Below are positions 17,661 through 27,418 of a stretch of DNA of 64,000 nucleotides, one piece after another. The notes under the pieces are model-generated. The model searched no databases and was not told where the DNA came from. It was given only the letters and a program-made list of their open reading frames with translations. Where the stretch lies: the NCBI GenBank assembly GCA_041665605.1, contig JBAYIO010000012.1, positions 9,715-73,714 on the forward strand, in the 5' to 3' direction. Made by a program: the position numbers and the translations under genes. Position 1 is the first letter of the stretch; each line of letters starts with the position of its first letter. This DNA comes from CAIPAT01 sp041665605 (GTDB lineage Bacteria; Verrucomicrobiota; Lentisphaeria; Victivallales; Victivallaceae).

Positions 17661-20600
17661 TTAAAAATACTTTTTAAGCAGCGTTGTCAAGGCAGCTTGC
17701 TTGAAGGGTTTTGCGATGTAGTCGTTGCATCCTGCCGCTATTGCCTTTTCTCTATCACCAGTAAGCGCAAAGGCGGTCTGTGCAATAATGATCACATCTT
17801 TATTGAATTGCCGGATTTGTCTGGCGGCTTCGTAGCCGTCCATTTCCGGCATCTCAATATCCATCAGCACCAAATCGAGTTCAGGTGCATTGCGGCAAGT
17901 TTCAACAGCTTCCACTCCGGTTTTTGCTTTTAAAATCTCACTGCTGAACTTTTTCACTGTCAATGCAAACAGCAATTGCGATTTTTCGTCGTCTTCGACA
18001 ATCAGGACTTTCAGATTTTTAATTTGCGGCTCTTTTTTATCCGCCGGAACAATGTTTTTGATTACTTGCTTTTCTTCCGGCTCCATCCTGCCGGGGATGG
18101 TGAAATAAAATATCGAGCCTTTGCCGGTTTCACTTTCCACTCGAATTTTACCGCCGTGTTTTTCCACGAATTCTCTGCAGAGCAATAAGCCGATTCCGGA
18201 CCCGAGTTCATTCTCCGTACCCTTTCTACAGGTTTTTACATCAATCAGGAATAATTTATCAATCATTGCGCGACTCATTCCAATACCGGAATCCTTAATG
18301 GCTATTTCAACACTTTTGTCACTGGCAATTTTAGCCGAAAGACTTATTCTTCCGCCCTTGCGGGTAAATTTAACGGCATTTGAAACGAGGTTGCGGATTA
18401 CAGTTTGAAGCATGTTGCTGTCGGCGAAAATCATTATTCCATCAGGAATTTCGCAGATGATTTCAATTCCTTTATCCTGAGCCGGTTTCAGTATCATTGC
18501 AATACTTTCATTTACGTCCGGAAGCAATGGCGCAACCTTCGGATGGAAAGAAATCAATCCCTGCTCTATTCTTGCCCATTCCAGCAGATTTTCGAGAAGG
18601 CGGAAAATATTTGCGGCCGAATCTCTCATGTCTGCCGCTATTTCCTGTATTTCGTCCATGGTCAAACGTGACACTTTTTCCGCCATTACTTTTGTCAATC
18701 CTAAAAAGCTATGGAACGGGCTGCGCAGATCATGGGCGATAATTGAAAAGAATTTGTCTTTTTCCGCGATGACTTTCGAGAGTTCCTCGTTTTTAAGCTT
18801 TATCTCTTCCTCCATCATTTTGCGGCCGGTGAGGTCAGTTGCAATGCCCAGCAAACCTAAAACTGTCCGGCTACCGGGTTCCGCGAAGATCGGAGTTTTA
18901 ACCTGCCAGTAGACGTGCCGCCCGCCTTCTTTATCGATGGCGTCCAGTTCTCCGGCTATCTGCTCGCCCCGCAATACGGACGAGTCAGTTTTCTGAATAC
19001 GTTTTGCGGTTTCCGGAGCGAAAAAACAAGTGTCATCGCGACCGTCCAGTTCCCCGGCTGCGCAACCAAAAAATTCCAATGTCTGCCGGTTGGCATAGAT
19101 GTAGCGTAACTGAGTATCCTTAATGAAGACATAGGCCGGCACATGATTAAGCGCCTTGCGGAAGCGCTCCGCGTCTGCCAGCGCCTCTCTCAAATTCAGC
19201 TCCATCTCTTTGCGCTCGGTCAGGTCAATCATCGAGCTTACCAGTAAATCATCCCCAATAGTGATGCCGGAGACCTCCATTACCCGTATCGTTCCGTCCT
19301 TGCAAGTCACGTTACACTCAATCGGTTCGATATACGTATGTTCACGAGCCGCCTTTGCGACCGATTTATTCCATGTTTCGGTCAACGAATGCCTGTAATT
19401 CTCGTCAGGGTAAGCCCGCCGGAACCATTCATCGGCAGTCGGGATATCGGCAGCCGTGTAGCCGAAAAGTTTAGCGAAGCGTTTGTTGAAATAAGTTATA
19501 GCCCCGTTTTTATTGACGAACACCAGCGGTACGGGTACCAAGTCGACCAGAGAACGGAATCGTGCCTCGCTCTCCCGTAACGCGTCTTCCATCACCTTGC
19601 GTTCGGTGATGTCGCGTATTGTGCCAACCATCGCTATTGCCTGGTCATTATCATTAAATTTTAGCTCCCCTATTCCATGAACCCAGCGTTCCGCGTGATC
19701 ATGCTGCCGGATAATTTTATATTCTTTATCAAATTTGCTTTTATTGCCTATTACTTCCTGAATAAAATAATCAGACATGATTTTCTGCCATTCAGGATGG
19801 ATAATTGATGTCCAGCCGGTAAATGATTTGTCAAAATCAGCGTCAATTCCAAAAATACTGTCAAGAACTTCAGAACTATGCCATCTGTCAGCAGTAATAT
19901 CTAAAGTATAGGTCCCAAGTTTAGCAATAGTTTGAGTTTCTTTTAGAAACTTTTCACTTTTTATCAATGCTTCATTTTGAACCTTGCTGTCGGTGATATC
20001 ATTAAAGGTAACAGCAAACTGATTTTTCCGCGGACAGAATGCCACGACGCGATAATGTCGTTTTAATGCACCTGCGTAGTGTTCAAAGCTGAAGGGTTCT
20101 CCGGTTAAAGCCACTTTCCCATAGGTTTCAATCCAGAAGTATTCTGTTTCCGGCAGAAGAGTTAAGACGGTTTGGCCGACGGCATCTGCTTTTTTGAGTC
20201 CAGTCAACGTTTCGAATGCCGGATTCATGTCCAGAAAACAATAGTCTATTGGTTTGCCCGATGTATCACAGATAATCTCGTGAAGCGCGAATCCTTCCTG
20301 CATGGAATTGAAAAGTGAACCGTATTTCTTTTCATTTTCCCGCAATGCTTCTTCCGTCCGCTTGCGCTCGGTGATATCCTGTAGCGCTCCCTGCACTTTA
20401 ATAATTTTTCCGTTATCATCTTTAACTGCTTTCCCGATAGTTTGCACCCAAACCCTTTTTCCGCTGGTTGTGATAATCTCCATTTCTTCATTGTAGGGGA
20501 TTCCATTTCTCACGCAATCGTCAAATATTTTTGACAATTTATCACGCCATTCCGGAGCGTAGAAGCTGATTCCGTCTTCGACTAACGGCGAGTATCCGGC

Positions 20601-22634
20601 AGGCGCTCCATGTATAGCGGCCACTTCATCAGACCAGGTAACACGATTTTCTCCAAGATTGACGCTCCATCCTCCCAGTTTTGCTACTTCTCCAGCAATG
20701 CGTAAAAGACTGAGGCTCTCTTTAAGTTCCTCCTCAGCTTGCTTGCGGTTGGAAATGTCCTGGATTACGGTCATTAAATAGTCAACCGCGCGGTCGGCGC
20801 GGCGCACACATTGAACGGCCAGGAGGGTAAAGACCGTATGCCCGTCTTTGTGGATAAAGCGTTTATCCAGCGTATAGCCGTCAATCTCGCCTGCCAGTAC
20901 CCGGTTGAGTTGCGTCAAATTAGCAGCCAGGTCATCGGGATGAGTCAGTTTGGCCCAACTAATATGTGTTAATTCGGCTTTGGAATAGCCGAGCATGTCA
21001 CATAGCGTAGTATTGACGTCGATCCAGGAAGTGTCCGGCAGCGAGATGGCGCGCCCTTCCAGAGGCAATTCAAAATAACTGCGAAAACGAGTTTCGCTCT
21101 GGCGCAGGGTTTCTTCGGCCTGTTTACGTTCGGTGATATTTCTAGCTAAAACTGTGACTCCGATAATCTCTTTATTATCATTTATGATAGGACTGTAAAA
21201 GCTTTCGTAGCATGCATGCTTGACATCACCGTATATTCGCACACTTGAATGGGACTCACCCTTCAGAGCACGGTCATAATTCTCCTTAATCCTTTTTCTG
21301 TCATCTTCTGAAGTGACACATTCCAGAATATTCATTCCTAATTTGATATTTTTATTATATCCATCCTTCATTGCGCCTGAATGGGCTTTATTAAAATACA
21401 AATAACGGTAATTCCGGTCAACTGAAAGAAGGATGGAATCTTTCTGGCTTTCCAGGCTGGCCACCAGAAGCAACTGGGATTTCTTAAGCGCTTCTTCGGA
21501 CTCGCGCTGGTGCATGGCAATGGCCAGGCTGTCGGCCATTTTTTCGAAATGTTTAATCAGACCGGGGGTGAAACGGTCCGGACGATGATCGTTGAATTGC
21601 AGCAGGCCGAAAACCTTATTACCGCTGCGCAGCGGTATCAGCGCCACCGATTCATATCCTTCCTGGTTGCACCGGTTGCGCGTATGCGACTGGCGGTCCG
21701 CTTCGGTGGTCCCGGCCAGCAGGGCGCTGGTGGTGTTGGTCCAGAAACTGCCATGAGCAGTAAAAAAAGGCTTGGAAGGATCGAAACGGCCGCTCAGGAT
21801 GTTGCCGCACATACACTCAAGTACGGGGGAGCCTGCGCTGTCACACTGGATTTCACCGTTCCTGTTGTATGCACAAAGGTAATTTTCCGCTTGAACGAAT
21901 GTGGACGGGAAACCGCGGGTCTCGCAATACGGGTAATCGTCCCCGTCGCGCAGGCGAATGCCGACGGCTTCGCACCCGGACCAGTCTTGCAGTGACGCGG
22001 TAAGTTCCGAGATAAGCTTGCGGAAATCCCCCGGCGTATTGACCAGTGTGATCAGGCGCGCCGTCAACTCGTGCGCCTCTTCCTGAAACTTGCGCTCGGT
22101 AATGTCGCTCAGCACGATGCGGCACACGATGCTTCCACCGGTATCCGCGGTTGTCGTGGACGCCAGATGGCCCCAGAATATTGTGCCGTCTGTTTTTATC
22201 ATCCGCAGTTCGCAGGTCTGCGGTTTTTCGCTGTTAACAAGCTGTTTGCGAAACAGATAGTAAATATCCTGGTCTTCTGCAAGGATGAACCGGCTGAATT
22301 GCTGCTTGACCAGCCTGCTCCGGGGCACCCCCAGCAGCGCGGCGGCGTTGGTGTTGGCTTCCAGGATAGTCAGTCCCTGCTCGCCAAGTATAAAATATCC
22401 CACCGGGGCCATATCGTATAGTTCGAAATAGCGCGTCCACATGACATCCATACGGCGCAGTTCTTCATTCTGCATTTCGAGTTCGATCTGATGCACGTGC
22501 AGTTCGTGAATAATCTTTTGCATATCTTCCGGCGAATTTGGTTCCGGCCGGGGAGTCGTCTTTCTGGAGACAATCTCTTCTGCCCGTTTGCGCAGTTCAG
22601 CCGACTGTCCGGCCTGGTTAGCCTTGGTTTTCAT
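17661..22634 (-). CDS. giant hybrid sensor histidine kinase: 8 PAS, 1 GAF, HisKA, HATPase, receiver
   Basis: 1657 residues with no membrane segment, so probably cytosolic. Approximate order: coiled coil 1-65; PAS 68-181; Cys-rich GAF 185-378 (CMCGNILSG, later RCNQEGYESVALIPLR); seven further PAS units at 388-500, 508-628, 638-756, 765-881, 891-1011, 1018-1140 and 1155-1268; HisKA 1290-1360 with phospho-His in AHDLRSPFHS; HATPase 1398-1516 with DSGIGMS and GSGIGLLLC; receiver 1541-1654 with phospho-Asp in LVLMDIEMPEMDG. The ATG has an AGAGGGG ribosome site. The phosphate would pass from His to the internal receiver; no output regulator is encoded nearby. It shares near-identical modules with the kinase encoded at 22903-26205. 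Confidence 0.9.
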   Translation of the reverse strand: MKTKANQAGQSAELRKRAEEIVSRKTTPRPEPNSPEDMQKIIHELHVHQIELEMQNEELRRMDVMWTRYFELYDMAPVGYFILGEQGLTILEANTNAAALLGVPRSRLVKQQFSRFILAEDQDIYYLFRKQLVNSEKPQTCELRMIKTDGTIFWGHLASTTTADTGGSIVCRIVLSDITERKFQEEAHELTARLITLVNTPGDFRKLISELTASLQDWSGCEAVGIRLRDGDDYPYCETRGFPSTFVQAENYLCAYNRNGEIQCDSAGSPVLECMCGNILSGRFDPSKPFFTAHGSFWTNTTSALLAGTTEADRQSHTRNRCNQEGYESVALIPLRSGNKVFGLLQFNDHRPDRFTPGLIKHFEKMADSLAIAMHQRESEEALKKSQLLLVASLESQKDSILLSVDRNYRYLYFNKAHSGAMKDGYNKNIKLGMNILECVTSEDDRKRIKENYDRALKGESHSSVRIYGDVKHACYESFYSPIINDNKEIIGVTVLARNITERKQAEETLRQSETRFRSYFELPLEGRAISLPDTSWIDVNTTLCDMLGYSKAELTHISWAKLTHPDDLAANLTQLNRVLAGEIDGYTLDKRFIHKDGHTVFTLLAVQCVRRADRAVDYLMTVIQDISNRKQAEEELKESLSLLRIAGEVAKLGGWSVNLGENRVTWSDEVAAIHGAPAGYSPLVEDGISFYAPEWRDKLSKIFDDCVRNGIPYNEEMEIITTSGKRVWVQTIGKAVKDDNGKIIKVQGALQDITERKRTEEALRENEKKYGSLFNSMQEGFALHEIICDTSGKPIDYCFLDMNPAFETLTGLKKADAVGQTVLTLLPETEYFWIETYGKVALTGEPFSFEHYAGALKRHYRVVAFCPRKNQFAVTFNDITDSKVQNEALIKSEKFLKETQTIAKLGTYTLDITADRWHSSEVLDSIFGIDADFDKSFTGWTSIIHPEWQKIMSDYFIQEVIGNKSKFDKEYKIIRQHDHAERWVHGIGELKFNDNDQAIAMVGTIRDITERKVMEDALRESEARFRSLVDLVPVPLVFVNKNGAITYFNKRFAKLFGYTAADIPTADEWFRRAYPDENYRHSLTETWNKSVAKAAREHTYIEPIECNVTCKDGTIRVMEVSGITIGDDLLVSSMIDLTERKEMELNLREALADAERFRKALNHVPAYVFIKDTQLRYIYANRQTLEFFGCAAGELDGRDDTCFFAPETAKRIQKTDSSVLRGEQIAGELDAIDKEGGRHVYWQVKTPIFAEPGSRTVLGLLGIATDLTGRKMMEEEIKLKNEELSKVIAEKDKFFSIIAHDLRSPFHSFLGLTKVMAEKVSRLTMDEIQEIAADMRDSAANIFRLLENLLEWARIEQGLISFHPKVAPLLPDVNESIAMILKPAQDKGIEIICEIPDGIMIFADSNMLQTVIRNLVSNAVKFTRKGGRISLSAKIASDKSVEIAIKDSGIGMSRAMIDKLFLIDVKTCRKGTENELGSGIGLLLCREFVEKHGGKIRVESETGKGSIFYFTIPGRMEPEEKQVIKNIVPADKKEPQIKNLKVLIVEDDEKSQLLFALTVKKFSSEILKAKTGVEAVETCRNAPELDLVLMDIEMPEMDGYEAARQIRQFNKDVIIIAQTAFALTGDREKAIAAGCNDYIAKPFKQAALTTLLKKYF

Positions 22635-22902
22635 TGTGCCCCTCTGTCGTTCGACTACTCTTCAGATTCTATCGACCGTTCCGTTGTCACAATACTATAC
22701 ATTCACCCAAACTGAGGAACTATATGCAAATTGATAACTGACTGATAGAAAATTCCATTTTCATACTGTGAATATAATAATTGCGCGGTGCAAATATTGC
22801 AAGATGAAATATTGAGAATAACCCAAAAGATCATTATGAGGAACGTTATGCGGTACTGAATGTACGCAATCATGAATGAATTACAGGAGATATTCTCTTT
22901 TT

Positions 22903-25900
22903 TCAAAAGTATTTTTTCAGCAACGCAGTCAATGAGATCCTATTGAACGGTTTGGCAATATAATCATTACACCCTGCCGCTATTGCCTTTTCCCGTTCGC
23001 CGGCCAGGGCATAGGCGGTTTGTGCAATAATAATCACATCCTTATTAAACTGCCGGATCTGTCTGGCGGCTTCGTAACCGTCCATTTCCGGCATTTCAAT
23101 ATCCATCAGCACCAAATCAAGGTCAGGGTTAATGCGGCAGGCTGCAACAGCTTCAACACCGGTTCGTGCTTTTAAAATTTCCCTGCCGAACTTTTTGACT
23201 GTTATAGTAATCAGTATTTCTGATTTCTCGTCATCTTCGGCAATCAATATTTTCAGCGGCTTAATCTGATACCCTTCCGCATCTGCCGGAATAACATTCA
23301 CAGTCACATTTCTTTCTTCCGGTTCAGTATTATAAGGAATGGTGAAATAGAATATTGAGCCTTTGCCCTCTTCACTTTCCACCCGGATTCCGCCGCCCAG
23401 CATTTCCACATAAGCCCTCGATATGGACAAGCCCAATCCGGCGCCCTGGAAAGCTCTTTTATCGCCGGAATGCACCTGAATGAAACGGTCAAAAATAGCC
23501 TCCTGTTTGCCTTTGGGAATTGCAATTCCGGTGTCTCTTACAAAAAATTCAAGGTATTCGCCCTGTTTCTCATAGCCGATTTCAATAGAACCGGCCAATG
23601 TAAATTTTATGGCGTTTTTAACCAGGTTGGTAAGAACGGCATAAATTTTTTCTTTATCGGTTTTTATGACAGCTTCGTTTGAGGGTAAAGGCGTTTTAAA
23701 GGAAATCCTGATTCCTTTTTGCTCGACTTCCGGTTTAAAGAAGGAATAGATGTATTCTATCTGCTCATTCACATTTGTTTCTGAAACTGAAACGGGCATT
23801 TGTCCGGATTCGATTTTAGAGATACTGATTATATCGTTGATCGTATTGAGCATGCGGTCGCCGCTTTTTTCAATTATGCTGATATACTGCTGCTGTTCCT
23901 CGCCGGTCAGATGCGGTTCTTTAAGCAGTTCGGTAAATCCCAGAATACCGTTCATGGGCGTTCTGATCTCATGGCTCATATTGGCCAGGAAGGCTGATTT
24001 CAGGCGGTCGCTTTCTTCCGCCTTCTCTTTGGCTTTGATAAGTTCTTCTTCCGTGCGTTTTAGTTCAGAGATATCCAGTATTATAGCCACAAGATAATCG
24101 ACCGATCTGTCGGAATGACGCAAGCATTGAACCGCCATGTGGGTAAAAACGCTATGGCCGTCTTTGTGGATAAAACGCTTATCCAGCGTATAGCCTTCGA
24201 TTTCGCCGGTCAAAAGTCGATTGAACTGCGTCAAATCGGCGGACAGATCGTCAGGATGAGTCAGTTCCGTCCAGGTCATCTGTGTAAATTCGGCTTTGGT
24301 ATAACCGAGCATATCGCATAACGTGGTATTGACATCCATCCATCCTTTATCCGGCGAAGTGATAGCGCGTCCGGTGAAGGGCAGTTCGAAATAACTGCGA
24401 AACCGCGCTTCGCTCAGACGCAAGGCTTCTTCGGTTTGTTTGCGCGTCAGCGCCGCCCCGATGTGCAGGGCGATTCCTTCGAGGATTTCAACCGTGTTCA
24501 GGGTGAAGCATCCTTTGCGCCGGTCGTTAAACTGGATCAGCCCGATAATCGCATCCTTGTTACGGATGGGCACCAGCGCCACGGAAGCATACCCCTGGTG
24601 AATACATTCGTTGCGCGGCCGCCACCGCGGGTCCTGATCGGCCGGAATGTCCAGAATCGGGAATGAATTGTTCGTCCAGAAGCTCCCGCCCCGGGTGAAT
24701 AGCGGATTGGACGCGTCGGTCTTGCCGGAAATAACCAGGCCGCAGGTACATTCAAGATTGATGTTGCCGTCTTTATTCCGGCACACTCCGCCAGCACCGG
24801 AACGCTTGATCAGCGTGTTTTCTTTGAACAGAAAATCACCGGAAAAACCTTGCTGGACGAAATAAGGGAAGTCATCTCCTTCTTTCAGACGGATGCCCAC
24901 GGCGTCAAAACAGGTCCGCGTTTTCAGTATGGCAAGTACCCGCCGGATTGAGTCCTGAAGATTGCCCGGTTCATTCAGTATATTCAGTATTGCCAACCCC
25001 ATTTCCTTATATGTATCGGCCCGTTTGCGCTCGGTGATATCATTAAATGTCCAAATTCTGCCATAATATTTTCCATCCCTGCCAAAAACCGGCGCGGAAT
25101 ATCTGTCCAGAACCATCCCGCTCTTAAATTCGATCTCGTCACTGCTGATTTCGTTAACATGATTATTCAGATACGTGATTTTTTCCAGAAATTGTTCCGG
25201 ATATCTGGTTAAGCTTACAACATGCTTAAGCAACGAGGTGTCATCTTCATCAGACAGAATATGCGGCGGAATATTGAACATTTCAATAACTCGCCGATTA
25301 GTCAGCACGCGCTTATTATTTTCATCTATCACCAAAATTCCATTGTTCGAAGCGTTCACCTGCGACTCAAGTAAAGCTGTTTTTGATTGTAACGCCCCCT
25401 CCGTCAGCTTGCGCCCGGTGATATCGCGAATAAAAGCCACAATCCTGCCTTCGTCCGGCCGGTACTGAACGCTGGATTCGACATCGAAAATGCTTCCGTC
25501 CTTGCGGCGGTGCCGGGTTTCAAAACGATCTTCGCCCTGCGTCGCAAGCTTCCGGATGCGGGCGGCAATATCATCAGGCGTTTCGTTAACCTCCAGATCG
25601 GAAATATGCATGTTCAGCAGTTCCTGCGCACTGTAGCCGCTCATCCGGCAATAGGTTTCACTGACTTCCAGCACACGTCCTTGCATATCCACAGCCCAAA
25701 AACCGTCCATGGCCGTCTGAAGGATAGTACGATACCGTTCCTCGCTGTTCCGGAGTTTCTCTTCAGTCTGTTTGCGCTCGGTGATGTCGTTAAAGATAAC
25801 CGCGAATTGATTTTTTTGCGGACTGAATGCCGCGACTTGATAATGTCGGTTTAATGTACTGGAATAGTTTTCAAAACTGACGGGTTCGCCGGTTAAAGCC

Positions 25901-26205
25901 ACTTTGCCATAGATTTCAATCCAGAAGTATTCTGTTTCCGGCAGAATTGTTAAAACGGTCTTTCCGACAGTATCTGCTTTTTTTAATCCGGTCAACTTCT
26001 CGAATGCCGGATTCATATCAAGAAAACGATAATCCATTGGCTTGCCGGAGGCATCGCAGACAATTTCGTGAAGCGCAAACCCTTCCAGCATGGAATTAAA
26101 AAGAGAACTATACTTCTTTTCACTAGCCAGTAATGCCTCTTCCGTCTGCCTGCTACTAAATACAGCGTCTTTGGTCGAATTCTCACGGTCTGCTTCATTA
26201 CTCAT
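22903..26205 (-). CDS. hybrid sensor histidine kinase: 4 PAS, 1 GAF, HisKA, HATPase, receiver
   Basis: 1100 residues, no membrane helix. Approximate order: PAS 25-138, PAS 148-268, PAS 272-388, Cys-rich GAF 405-588 (LECTCGLVISG, NECIHQGYASVALVPIR), PAS 595-715, HisKA around 735-800 with SHEIRTPMNGILGF, HATPase 848-952 with DTGIAIPKG and GAGLGLSI, receiver 985-1100 with LVLMDIEMPEMDG. Its first PAS, its last PAS, GAF and receiver closely match modules of the kinase encoded just downstream, but its HisKA/HATPase core is of a different subtype. A 268-bp gap and a predicted promoter suggest separate transcription. Signals sensed are unknown; PAS and GAF domains may bind small ligands, haem or flavin. 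Confidence 0.9.
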   Translation of the reverse strand: MSNEADRENSTKDAVFSSRQTEEALLASEKKYSSLFNSMLEGFALHEIVCDASGKPMDYRFLDMNPAFEKLTGLKKADTVGKTVLTILPETEYFWIEIYGKVALTGEPVSFENYSSTLNRHYQVAAFSPQKNQFAVIFNDITERKQTEEKLRNSEERYRTILQTAMDGFWAVDMQGRVLEVSETYCRMSGYSAQELLNMHISDLEVNETPDDIAARIRKLATQGEDRFETRHRRKDGSIFDVESSVQYRPDEGRIVAFIRDITGRKLTEGALQSKTALLESQVNASNNGILVIDENNKRVLTNRRVIEMFNIPPHILSDEDDTSLLKHVVSLTRYPEQFLEKITYLNNHVNEISSDEIEFKSGMVLDRYSAPVFGRDGKYYGRIWTFNDITERKRADTYKEMGLAILNILNEPGNLQDSIRRVLAILKTRTCFDAVGIRLKEGDDFPYFVQQGFSGDFLFKENTLIKRSGAGGVCRNKDGNINLECTCGLVISGKTDASNPLFTRGGSFWTNNSFPILDIPADQDPRWRPRNECIHQGYASVALVPIRNKDAIIGLIQFNDRRKGCFTLNTVEILEGIALHIGAALTRKQTEEALRLSEARFRSYFELPFTGRAITSPDKGWMDVNTTLCDMLGYTKAEFTQMTWTELTHPDDLSADLTQFNRLLTGEIEGYTLDKRFIHKDGHSVFTHMAVQCLRHSDRSVDYLVAIILDISELKRTEEELIKAKEKAEESDRLKSAFLANMSHEIRTPMNGILGFTELLKEPHLTGEEQQQYISIIEKSGDRMLNTINDIISISKIESGQMPVSVSETNVNEQIEYIYSFFKPEVEQKGIRISFKTPLPSNEAVIKTDKEKIYAVLTNLVKNAIKFTLAGSIEIGYEKQGEYLEFFVRDTGIAIPKGKQEAIFDRFIQVHSGDKRAFQGAGLGLSISRAYVEMLGGGIRVESEEGKGSIFYFTIPYNTEPEERNVTVNVIPADAEGYQIKPLKILIAEDDEKSEILITITVKKFGREILKARTGVEAVAACRINPDLDLVLMDIEMPEMDGYEAARQIRQFNKDVIIIAQTAYALAGEREKAIAAGCNDYIAKPFNRISLTALLKKYF

Positions 26206-26564
26206 TTGATTTCTTTTCGTCCTCTCGCTGCCAGACTGTCCTGCCAGCCCATAATCACTTTGTTAATAATAGTATATATTATGATAATCAAAAAACCAAA
26301 TGAAATTTTGCAATATAAATATCCACCATTAATATGCCAGTTAATCGGGATCGTTGATTCTGAAAGACCAAATCAGGCAATCCTGGGCGGCGGGAATTGC
26401 ATTTCTCTGATTTTTTTAATTTTTTTTTATTCCACAACATATTGCGGTGTCATAAAACCGGCAATGGTAAATCATGGGTTAAATCAGTTTTTTACGTATC
26501 CGGCAGAAATACTGATAAAGTCGCATCTCTTTGCTTTTTAAACACTTGATGACATATTACTATT
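26206..26564. other. 359-bp AT-rich intergenic region
   Basis: Lies between the divergently transcribed hybrid kinase (minus strand) and a small secreted protein (plus strand). It holds the kinase promoter near its left end and a possible -35/-10 pair right before the ATG at 26565. A 111-codon open frame on the plus strand has no ribosome site, no family resemblance and a composition typical of translated AT-rich spacer, so I do not call it a gene. A T-rich run stands at 26409-26430. No RNA gene is recognisable. Confidence 0.6.
26271..26299 (-). promoter_or_regulatory. promoter of the 22903-26205 hybrid kinase
   Basis: On the minus strand: -35 TTGGTT (26299-26294), 17-bp spacer, -10 TATACT (26276-26271), leaving a leader of about 60 nt before the ATG at 26205. 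Confidence 0.45.
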
Positions 26565-27335
26565 ATGCGAAAACTCGTAACAACAGTCATATTGTCTTTA
26601 TTCTGCGGCGGATTTTATCCGGCCTGCAGCGCTGTTGATTTCATAGCCGCGCAATTATCTGACCCGGCGGATATAGAAGCGATTCACCAGTTATGCCGGA
26701 ATTACAAAAGCTGGCAGGAACAGGCGGATGAGTCAGCACGCCAAATCAATGAGCTTAAAGAAATATTAAAATCAACTGATAATGACAGTGAAAAAGCGGA
26801 TATACTGGACGCGCTGGAAAATGAAAAGCGCCAGATGTCCGGCTTGCAAAAGAATATTAAACAGGGACTCAAGGCCGCTTACGGCGAAACCCGCAATCTG
26901 TTTCCGCAGTTTAAAAACGATGTTGCCCGTCCGAGCCTGTATGATCCTGCCGGTTACGATCCTGATTCGGCGCGGATGCTGGCAGAGGCCAGAAGACTTA
27001 TCGCCGAAATTCGCAGCGTAAACAGTTCAATCTATCATGCTGACGGTTCCAATGCCGCGAATCCGATCGAGAAAAGAGTCTGGCAGGATACGACATCCGC
27101 CATTGAAAATACCGGAAAAACCCTCGCTCTCGGGCTTACCAACTTTTTCATCCGTCAGGATGGCAAAGGACGGCAGAAACCGGATTACTTGAAAAATGCC
27201 GAACCGGTTCTCACCATAGGCCCGTTTCAAAAAAGAGGCAAGGGCGGTGACGTACCGGAAGGCAGTCAGACTTATATTGACTTTTATGCATTGAAAAAGC
27301 CGCAGGATAATCAATACGCATCTGTATCATATTGA
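26565..27335 (+). CDS. uncharacterised secreted protein with coiled-coil region
   Basis: 256 residues; I do not recognise a family. A signal peptide (about 1-23, MRKLVTTVILSLFCGGFYPA then CSAVD) is visible; the Cys residues at the cleavage region could make it a lipoprotein, but the lipobox is poor. Residues 35-110 are charged and helical (QLCRNYKSWQEQADESARQ, ENEKRQMSGLQKNIKQ), a likely coiled coil. The remainder is polar with no obvious motif. No ribosome site stands before the ATG, and a possible -10 (TATTAC) ends only four bases upstream, so the mRNA might be leaderless. It follows a divergent kinase gene and precedes a methyltransferase gene; no operon is evident. Confidence 0.6.
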   Translation: MRKLVTTVILSLFCGGFYPACSAVDFIAAQLSDPADIEAIHQLCRNYKSWQEQADESARQINELKEILKSTDNDSEKADILDALENEKRQMSGLQKNIKQGLKAAYGETRNLFPQFKNDVARPSLYDPAGYDPDSARMLAEARRLIAEIRSVNSSIYHADGSNAANPIEKRVWQDTTSAIENTGKTLALGLTNFFIRQDGKGRQKPDYLKNAEPVLTIGPFQKRGKGGDVPEGSQTYIDFYALKKPQDNQYASVSY

Positions 27336-27355
27336 TCAATAAATTGTAATATTAT

Positions 27356-27374
27356 AAAACCAATATATGGTTTT
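27356..27374 (+). terminator. weak hairpin after the 26565-27335 gene
   Basis: AAAACCA, a 5-nt loop and TGGTTTT form a 7-bp stem that runs directly into Ts, 21 bp after the stop codon. The low GC content makes it a weak candidate for intrinsic termination. Confidence 0.3.
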
Positions 27375-27400
27375 TGGTTAAATTAAATATTACTTATAAT
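27373..27400 (+). promoter_or_regulatory. possible promoter of the 27419-28090 methyltransferase
   Basis: -10 TATAAT at 27395-27400, with TTTGGT at 27373-27378 (16-bp spacer) as the best -35. The start codon follows 18 bp after the -10 and lacks a clear Shine-Dalgarno. Confidence 0.4.
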
Positions 27401-27418
27401 ACATAAAGCGATAATTCC

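Noticed and set aside
26206..26541. Open reading frame of 111 codons on the plus strand
   Set aside because: No ribosome site, no family likeness, and the sequence contains the kinase promoter and T-rich spacer; looks like chance in AT-rich DNA.
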